Shown piece by piece: positions 53,053-57,854 of a stretch of 57,854 nucleotides of DNA (the first letter of the stretch is position 1; each line of letters begins with the position of its first letter). The notes under the pieces are model-generated. The model was not told the origin of the DNA, searched no databases, and saw only the letters and a list, made by a program, of their open reading frames with translations. Position numbers and translations under genes: made by a program. This stretch comes from Gammaproteobacteria bacterium (GTDB taxonomy: Bacteria; Pseudomonadota; Gammaproteobacteria; BMS3Bbin11). The DNA is taken from the NCBI GenBank assembly GCA_013150915.1, contig JAADJE010000005.1, forward strand, positions 1 to 57,854. The letters are read 5' to 3'.

Positions 53053-54861
53053 ATGGATCTTGAAACAAAACGATTACAACTGAAAAAGCTGATTCTTAAG
53101 GGTCGCGAGCAGGGTTTTCTAACCTATAGCGAGATCAATGATCATCTACCAGAGGATGTCCACGACACTGATCAGATAGAAAATGTCGTACAGATGATCA
53201 ATGACATGGGTATTGACGTCTACGATCAGCCGCCTGATGCTGACAGCCTTATCATGAAAGCTGAAACAACGGACGAGGCTGTTGTAGAAGAAGCTGAAGC
53301 GGTACTCACCTCCGCAGTGGAAAGTGAATTTGGCCGCACGACTGACCCGGTGCGCATGTACATGCGCGAGATGGGCACCGTCGATCTGTTGACGCGTGCA
53401 GATGAAATTAAGCTGGCCAAACGCATTGAAGAAGGTATTCGCCAAAGCATGGGCGCCTCTGCCACCAGCCCATTTATTATTGAATCCCTGCTGGAAAAAG
53501 TTGCATTGATCGAGAATGAAGAAATGCGGCTGACTGATCTGCTGTTGGGCTACATCGACCCCAACGAACCGGATGTTATTCCCACTCCTGCACAAGTAGC
53601 CATTGGTGCGGAGAAAAAGGATGATGAAGACGACGAACCTACTGGGCCTGACCCTGAAGAGGCCGTCAGACGCTTCAAGAGTCTGAAACGCCTGTATAAC
53701 CGCCTGATAAAAGCAATCGACCAGAAAGGCCCAGGAGCCCCTGCAGTCAAAAAGATTCAGACGAAACTGTCTAAAGAATTTCTGGAAATTCGCTTCACTC
53801 CAAAACAGACCCAGATGTTCATCACCGGTGTAAAAACCATGGTGGGTGAAATTCGTGCTAGCGAACGTGAAATAATGCGCATCGTAGTCAAACAGGGGCG
53901 CATCACCCGGAAAAAATTTATTGAGATATTCCCAGGCCATGAAACTGAAATCAAATGGCTGGATGAGGTCATTGCATCCGGTAAAGGGGATAACGCAGTT
54001 CTGGTTGGCAAACGAGACCGCATTGCCAGCCTGGCGGCCAGACTAACCGCTATTGCGGAAGTGGCCGGTCTGCCCATTCACGAGCTAAAAGAAATTAATC
54101 GTCTGGTATCTATTGGTGAGGCGAAGGCGCGTCGTGCAAAGAAAGAAATGGTTGAAGCCAATCTACGTCTGGTTATTTCTATTGCAAAAAAATATACCAA
54201 CCGTGGGCTGCAGTTTCTTGACCTCATCCAGGAAGGGAACATCGGCCTGATGAAAGCCGTAGACAAGTTTGAATACCGGCGTGGTTATAAGTTTTCCACC
54301 TATGCCACCTGGTGGATAAGACAGGCCATTACGCGATCCATCGCTGACCAGGCACGTACTATTCGTATTCCTGTACACATGATCGAGACCATCAACAAGC
54401 TAAACCGCATATCGCGCCAGATCATGCAGGAACTTGGCCGTGAAGCGACGCCGGAAGAGCTTGCTGAGCGCATGGAAATGCCAGAAGAAAAAATACGCAA
54501 GGTATTAAAAATTGCCAAAGAACCGATCTCCATGGAAACACCCATCGGCGACGACGAAGATTCACATCTCGGTGATTTCATTGAAGATAAAAATATCGAG
54601 GCGCCGATGGATTCAGCGACAGGTTCCGGCCTGAAGTTTGCTACTACTGGTATTCTTGATACCCTGACACAACGTGAAGCCAAGGTACTGCGAATGCGTT
54701 TCGGTATTGGTATGAATACAGACCATACACTGGAAGAAGTGGGCAAGCAGTTTGATGTAACCCGGGAACGCATTCGTCAGATTGAAGCCAAGGCACTGCG
54801 CAAGCTCCGTCACCCTTCACGCTCAGAGCACCTACGCAGCTTCCTTGAGCCAAATCAGTGA
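53053..54861 (+). CDS. rpoD: RNA polymerase sigma factor RpoD (sigma-70)
   Basis: The product has 602 residues, of normal length. Region 1.1 is at the N-terminus, then region 1.2 ([20 protein letters not shown]), a long non-conserved region, region 2 ([20 protein letters not shown] through [20 protein letters not shown]), region 3 and region 4 with the -35 helix-turn-helix ([20 protein letters not shown]). It directs the housekeeping transcription of the cell. The 139 bases before it may hold its own promoter. A tRNA gene follows eleven bases downstream. Confidence 0.97.
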   Translation: MDLETKRLQLKKLILKGREQGFLTYSEINDHLPEDVHDTDQIENVVQMINDMGIDVYDQPPDADSLIMKAETTDEAVVEEAEAVLTSAVESEFGRTTDPVRMYMREMGTVDLLTRADEIKLAKRIEEGIRQSMGASATSPFIIESLLEKVALIENEEMRLTDLLLGYIDPNEPDVIPTPAQVAIGAEKKDDEDDEPTGPDPEEAVRRFKSLKRLYNRLIKAIDQKGPGAPAVKKIQTKLSKEFLEIRFTPKQTQMFITGVKTMVGEIRASEREIMRIVVKQGRITRKKFIEIFPGHETEIKWLDEVIASGKGDNAVLVGKRDRIASLAARLTAIAEVAGLPIHELKEINRLVSIGEAKARRAKKEMVEANLRLVISIAKKYTNRGLQFLDLIQEGNIGLMKAVDKFEYRRGYKFSTYATWWIRQAITRSIADQARTIRIPVHMIETINKLNRISRQIMQELGREATPEELAERMEMPEEKIRKVLKIAKEPISMETPIGDDEDSHLGDFIEDKNIEAPMDSATGSGLKFATTGILDTLTQREAKVLRMRFGIGMNTDHTLEEVGKQFDVTRERIRQIEAKALRKLRHPSRSEHLRSFLEPNQ

Positions 54862-54871
54862 TTCACACAAG

Positions 54872-54948
54872 GGGCCTATAGCTCAGTTGGTTAGAGCAGG
54901 AGACTCATAATCTCTTGGTCCGGGGTTCGAGTCCCTGTGGGCCCACCA
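54872..54948 (+). tRNA. tRNA with CAU anticodon, Ile2-like
   Basis: 77 bases with encoded CCA. Acceptor arms GGGCCTA and TGGGCCC pair, the D arm is GCTCAGTTGGTTAGAGC, the anticodon arm GGAGACTCATAATCTCTTG has CAT and the T arm GGGGTTCGAGTCCC is normal. The GCAGGxGACTCATAATC pattern is like tRNA-Ile2 (k2C-modified CAU by TilS) and less like elongator tRNA-Met, so isoleucine identity is favoured. Confidence 0.88.
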
Positions 54949-54953
54949 ACACG

Positions 54954-54983
54954 GGGCCAGGTTTTCTAACCTGGCCCTTTTTT
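54954..54983 (+). terminator. Rho-independent terminator after tRNA
   Basis: GGGCCAGGTT / AACCTGGCCC with a TTCT loop (54954-54977) is followed by TTTTTT. It closes the rpsU-yqeY-dnaG-rpoD-tRNA unit. Confidence 0.92.
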
Positions 54984-55191
54984 CATCTTAGAAGCCAGCC
55001 AATCCCATAGGCCAGACAGGCCACAGAGACATAAGTTATCCTGGCAGTTGTTCGACAGCTAGAGGGTGGAAATAGCAGCAATAGTCCATTCTTTTGTGTA
55101 ACATTTTTTCCTCTGTGCCCCCGTGTCCTCTGCGGTAAAAAAATCCTGATTCCCTTTTCTCTTCTCCCCTTTATCGTTATGATCCATCAGC

Positions 55192-55863
55192 ATGATAAAA
55201 CAATTAAAAGAGAATCTACTCTTTGAGCGCCTTACTCTCGAACAGCTGGAACGGGTTGCTAGACTTGCAGAACACATGCATCTGAAGGAAGGAGCACACC
55301 TGTTTGAACAGGATGATGAAGCAAAACGTTTTTACCTGATCCTAACGGGACAGATTAAACTTTTCCGCCTGTCACCCGATGGAAATGAAAAAGTCATCGA
55401 GATCTTTACGGCAGGGCAAACCTTTGGTGAAGCACTTATGTTTCTTGAACGTCCCCGTTACCCTGTCTGTGCCAGTGCTCTCAATGATACAGAAATTATC
55501 TCTCTGAACTCAAAAGACTTTGTTTCTATGCTGAAGGAATCCATTGACAGTTGCTTTCTGCTAATGGGCGTTATGAGTCTGCGACTCCATGGGCTAATCA
55601 GGGAAATTGATGTCCTCAGCTTACAGAATGGTACCCGCCGAGTAGCCTCATATCTGCTTGAATTAGCCGGTACAGGTCAGGACAGCTTTGATCTCCATAT
55701 ACCCAAGGGCGTAATGGCGTCACGCTTATCACTGAAACCCGAGACCTTCTCACGTATCATTCGAGACCTGCACGACAGGGGGATACTCACTGTTACACGG
55801 CGTAATATTAAAATCCACAAACGAGGAGAATTACAGGCCATCTCGGATGCCTGTAAGATTTAA
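55192..55863 (+). CDS. CRP/FNR-family regulator, Dnr-like
   Basis: The product has 223 residues. The N-terminal beta-roll (about 15-115; FYLILTGQIKLFRLS, TAGQTFGEALMFLERPRYPV), the dimerisation helix (LLMGVMSLRLHGLIREID) and the C-terminal HTH (MASRLSLKPETFSRIIRDLH) are complete. The Fe-S cysteines of FNR are missing, so a haem/NO mode as in Dnr is plausible. Recognition residues E-SR fit the TTGAT-N4-ATCAA site, of which one perfect copy lies at 22510-22523. The gene stands alone after the rpoD unit. Confidence 0.85.
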   Translation: MIKQLKENLLFERLTLEQLERVARLAEHMHLKEGAHLFEQDDEAKRFYLILTGQIKLFRLSPDGNEKVIEIFTAGQTFGEALMFLERPRYPVCASALNDTEIISLNSKDFVSMLKESIDSCFLLMGVMSLRLHGLIREIDVLSLQNGTRRVASYLLELAGTGQDSFDLHIPKGVMASRLSLKPETFSRIIRDLHDRGILTVTRRNIKIHKRGELQAISDACKI

Positions 55864-55940
55864 GGGCCGCTCTCATAAAAGTCACTCGTCCACGAAGAAC
55901 AAATCAACTATTATTGTGCCAACACATATAATAAGAAAAA

Positions 55941-55965
55941 ACCCTGTACCATTACAGTACAGGGT
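55941..55965 (-). terminator. Hairpin, probable minus-strand terminator
   Basis: ACCCTGTAC and GTACAGGGT pair around a seven-base loop. On the minus strand it is followed by TTTTTTC. It would terminate transcripts from the rhodanese gene, 230 bases downstream of that gene's stop. Confidence 0.6.
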
Positions 55966-56197
55966 CCTGTACCGGTAAAGTTTTGGCATCATCCTTGATT
56001 CACGCTATGAGGTTATCGACTCATATGGCAGCATCCGATATCCATATCGGCTCTACTCACTTTTTCTACGGTACAAAAGAATTCTACAAAATAATAATCA
56101 AGAAATATGTGACGTATTCACGTTTTTCACGAAAAAAATTACAGACCCATTTAATTGGAATTAATCAGAATAATTTACAGGGTCAATCAGAGTTTCC
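55966..56197. other. Gap between hairpin and rhodanese gene
   Basis: A 72-codon plus-strand frame starts at 55983 (TTG or similar) but no ribosome-binding site or recognisable product exists. The right end (56185-56200) holds AATCAGAGTTTCCTTA, the mirror of the TTAAGGAAC repeat end, which supplies the rhodanese stop codon. Confidence 0.3.
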
Positions 56198-56683
56198 TTA
56201 GGGTTCAACCGGTGTTTTCTGATCTTTTCTGACCGGCTGATTGAGTATTTCCCATGCATCATCACCATCCAGTTTATTATTGTTGGCATCAAATAGAGGT
56301 TGATCATAATCATTCCAGCCTTTTATCCCTGTCTTAAGCGAAACAACCGAACGATATCCCATCAACTGCATAACCGAGCATGCAAGAACACTGCGGTAAC
56401 CAGACCGACAGATCACGACGATATCCCTGTCACGAGCGACCACAAGATCAGGCACGGTCTCCTCATAATCATAATCACAGGCCGATTCCAGAATACCCCT
56501 CGGCACGTTGAGTGAGTCTTTCATTTGTATTATCTTGAATTCGTCCAACTCTCTTACATCAAGCAGAAAAGGTGCCTTACTCCTCAACAGATCGACTAGA
56601 TCCCACGGCATAATCTCGTTAACTTTATTATTCTTTGAATCCAGGCAGGCCTGAACCAATGATTTATATGACTCTTTTTTCAT
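56198..56683 (-). CDS. Rhodanese-like sulfurtransferase
   Basis: The product has 161 residues from the ATG at 56683 (MKKESYKSLVQ); the longer frame from 56734 runs through a terminator hairpin and is rejected. One rhodanese domain is visible: FLLDVRELDEFKIIQMKDSL, CRSGYRSVLACSVMQLMGYR (active-site Cys in CRSGYRS) and KTGIKGWNDYDQPL. A helical N-terminal part precedes it. Single-domain rhodaneses carry persulfide sulfur; its acceptor is unknown. The stop codon TAA is contributed by a repeat end. Confidence 0.85.
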   Translation of the reverse strand: MKKESYKSLVQACLDSKNNKVNEIMPWDLVDLLRSKAPFLLDVRELDEFKIIQMKDSLNVPRGILESACDYDYEETVPDLVVARDRDIVVICRSGYRSVLACSVMQLMGYRSVVSLKTGIKGWNDYDQPLFDANNNKLDGDDAWEILNQPVRKDQKTPVEP

Positions 56684-56727
56684 CTTACTGACCCGAATCT
56701 TGTTTAGTGTATATCTGGAAAGAAAAA

Positions 56728-56748
56728 CGGGCACCCATTGGGTGCCCG
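56728..56748 (-). terminator. Rho-independent terminator of the histone-like gene
   Basis: CGGGCACCC and GGGTGCCCG pair over a three-base ATT loop, followed on the minus strand by TTTTTCTTT. It closes the histone-H1-like gene, about 37 bases after its stop. Confidence 0.88.
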
Positions 56749-56784
56749 TAATCTTTGTTGACAGGAAACAGCGCTATTAGGACA

Positions 56785-57264
56785 CTATTTCCTCTTACTT
56801 GCCTTCTTCCTTGCCTTTTTCTTCACCGCCTTCTTTTTGATGGACTTCTTAGCGGCCTTTTTCTTCACCGCCTTCTTTTTGGTGGACTTCTTAGCGGCCT
56901 TTTTCTTCACCGCCTTCTTTTTGGTGGACTTCTTGGCGGCCTTTTTCTTCACCGCCTTCTTTTTGATGGACTTCTTGGCGGCCTTTTTCTTCACCACCTT
57001 CTTTTTAACGGATTTCTTAGCGGCCCTTTTCTTTGCCGCCTTCTTTTTGGTGGCCTTCCTGGTTGCTTTCTTTTTAGTCGCCCTTTTCTTAATAGCCTTC
57101 TTTGCAGTTCTTTTCTTTACTGCCCTCTTTTTAGTTGCCTTCTTTGCTGCACGCTTTTTAGTTGTAGCACGTTTCTTTACTGCCTTCTTTTTCGTTACCT
57201 TGCTAGCCACTCTCTTCTTCGTGGCCTTCTTCTTACTCGCCTTTTTCTTTTTTGCTGCTGCCAT
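56785..57264 (-). CDS. Histone-H1-like Lys/Ala-rich protein
   Basis: The product has 159 residues from MAAAKKKKASKKK at 57264 (a longer start at 57282 adds six). Lys and Ala make up most of it. The unit KKKAAKKSxKKKAVK (15 residues) recurs about four times near the C-terminus and corresponds to a 45-base tandem repeat; the N-terminal half is more diverged. Such proteins bind and compact DNA, like bacterial AlgP/HctA or H1 tails. The repeat number is likely to vary between strains by slippage. Confidence 0.88.
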   Translation of the reverse strand: MAAAKKKKASKKKATKKRVASKVTKKKAVKKRATTKKRAAKKATKKRAVKKRTAKKAIKKRATKKKATRKATKKKAAKKRAAKKSVKKKVVKKKAAKKSIKKKAVKKKAAKKSTKKKAVKKKAAKKSTKKKAVKKKAAKKSIKKKAVKKKARKKASKRK

Positions 57265-57656
57265 ATCAACACTCCCGATCATAGATTTGAAATCACTGTA
57301 GTAAAATAATCAAGGCAAGTTTGTTTATGCAAAGACTACTAATAAATGCAGCATGCATGCCACTTATGCCATCCACCTTTGTAATAGAAACTTAAACTTA
57401 TAACTCTATAATAAAAATAGTCTTTGCAAATATAACCTTGTAGTCATAAATGTCAAGACATAGCGTTATAAAAGATCAGTTAAAAGTCTAATTTAAAGAA
57501 AATTGCTTTTACCTGAAAGCTGAAGTTTGAAACTAATATTTAATGGGTCTGCGCGGAATCGTGTGGGCCAAAGACAACCATGAATTGATATAATGTCCTG
57601 CAATAATAGAATATTAAGGGATTCAAAGACAGAATAAAGTGGTTTCATTTTTAGAT
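57265..57656. other. Intergenic region, no supported gene
   Basis: The AT-rich stretch upstream of the histone-like gene should hold its promoter. I see nothing else distinct before the repeat that starts at 57657. Confidence 0.3.
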
Positions 57657-57854
57657 CACTGCTGTCCCGTTAACCTGATCTTATTTTGCTGTCGTTGTCG
57701 CAGTGCTTGGGATGCAGGGAACCCAATGGTGTTGGAGACATGACTATCGATAACATCTCTCCTTCATTCCGGCAAACAATTCCGTCATTCCGGCGCAGGC
57801 CGGAATCCAGCGGTTTCAACGACTTACTGGATACCGGGTCAAGCCCGGCATGAC
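57657..57854. mobile_element. Second copy of the CACTGCTGTCCCGTTAA MITE (cut by window edge)
   Basis: CACTGCTGTCCCGTTAA at 57657-57673 and the following interior match the element at 32792-32996 with few changes. It has an additional TTCATTCCGGCAAACAATT piece before the shared TCATTCCGGCGCAGG block. The right inverted repeat lies outside the window. Confidence 0.85.

Noticed and set aside
53146-53940. 264-codon minus-strand frame opposite rpoD
   Set aside because: It lies wholly within rpoD on the other strand, and its composition follows the complementary codons of rpoD.
55983-56201. 72-codon plus-strand frame
   Set aside because: No initiation signal; its end lies in a dispersed repeat end.
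56684-56734. Longer N-terminus of the rhodanese gene
   Set aside because: It would be translated from the terminator hairpin of the histone-like gene and adds nothing to the domain.
56785-57264. The 45-base tandem units considered as a CRISPR array
   Set aside because: There are no unique spacers, and the repeat continues the reading frame of a Lys/Ala-rich protein.
56755-57309. 184- and 154-codon plus-strand frames opposite the histone-like gene
   Set aside because: Leu/Phe-rich products are the complement of Lys/Ala codons; not separate genes.

Overview
The window most likely comes from a gammaproteobacterium chromosome. It carries the tsaD / rpsU-yqeY-dnaG-rpoD macromolecular-synthesis layout together with yaeQ, srkA, sbcB, darP, rapA, pilU and a CspA pair. 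It is AT-leaning, free-living in style (type IV pilus retraction, c-di-GMP, polyphosphate, CRP/FNR regulators) and peppered with short dispersed repeats. No phage, CRISPR array or complete insertion sequence is visible. I cannot name the genus.

Layout. 1-2854 (minus): an Ala/Ser/Thr-rich exported protein gene followed, after a hairpin, by a very large gene cut by the left edge. That gene fuses a PqqD-like peptide-binding domain to a GT-A glycosyltransferase with a DxH motif and then to a GT25-type glycosyltransferase; this is the best candidate for an undescribed system. 3236-9722: HD-type (p)ppGpp hydrolase, cold-shock protein, yaeQ-srkA, sbcB, darP, ppk2. 9862-17809: small hypotheticals, a Cache-HAMP-GGDEF diguanylate cyclase, pilU, a GFA protein, a decayed antitoxin-like gene, a PGPGW membrane protein, a TPR protein, a TVP38/DedA-like membrane protein and an overlapping RRM/VF530 pair. 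18074-22104: nemA with a TetR regulator, a beta-CASP RNA-processing-type metallohydrolase and a glutaredoxin-like protein.

22510-28396 is a membrane-lipid block: a DUF1499 protein behind a perfect FNR-type site, an LtaS-type phosphoglycerol transferase, a GT4 glycosyltransferase and an overlapping calcineurin-like phosphoesterase (the pair resembles Agt/PlcP of phosphate-stress lipid remodelling, preceded by a Pho-box-like array with exact 11-bp period), and divergent dgkA. Together these could strip phosphate head groups, glycosylate the resulting diacylglycerol and recycle the remainder.

28538-44264: DUF547, methyltransferases, small membrane and secreted proteins, an SLC13/RCK_C transporter, a GlcG-like protein, arfB, two overlapping cyclic-nucleotide-binding-domain proteins, a second csp, rapA, an ABC-F ATPase and a PilZ protein. 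44407-57264: aspS, fmdB-type zinc ribbon, folK-folB, tsaD, a GcvR-like ACT protein, rpsU-yqeY-dnaG-rpoD, tRNA-CAU (Ile2-like), a Dnr-type CRP/FNR regulator, a rhodanese and a repetitive histone-H1-like protein.

At least five families of short repeats were recognised by eye. One has 17-bp terminal inverted repeats and a 9-bp target duplication at 32783-33005, with a second copy running off the right edge. Another has TTAAGGAAC ends and tends to sit exactly on the stop codons of genes. A third lies inside the dnaG operon. All assignments come from reading the sequence; no database search was run.
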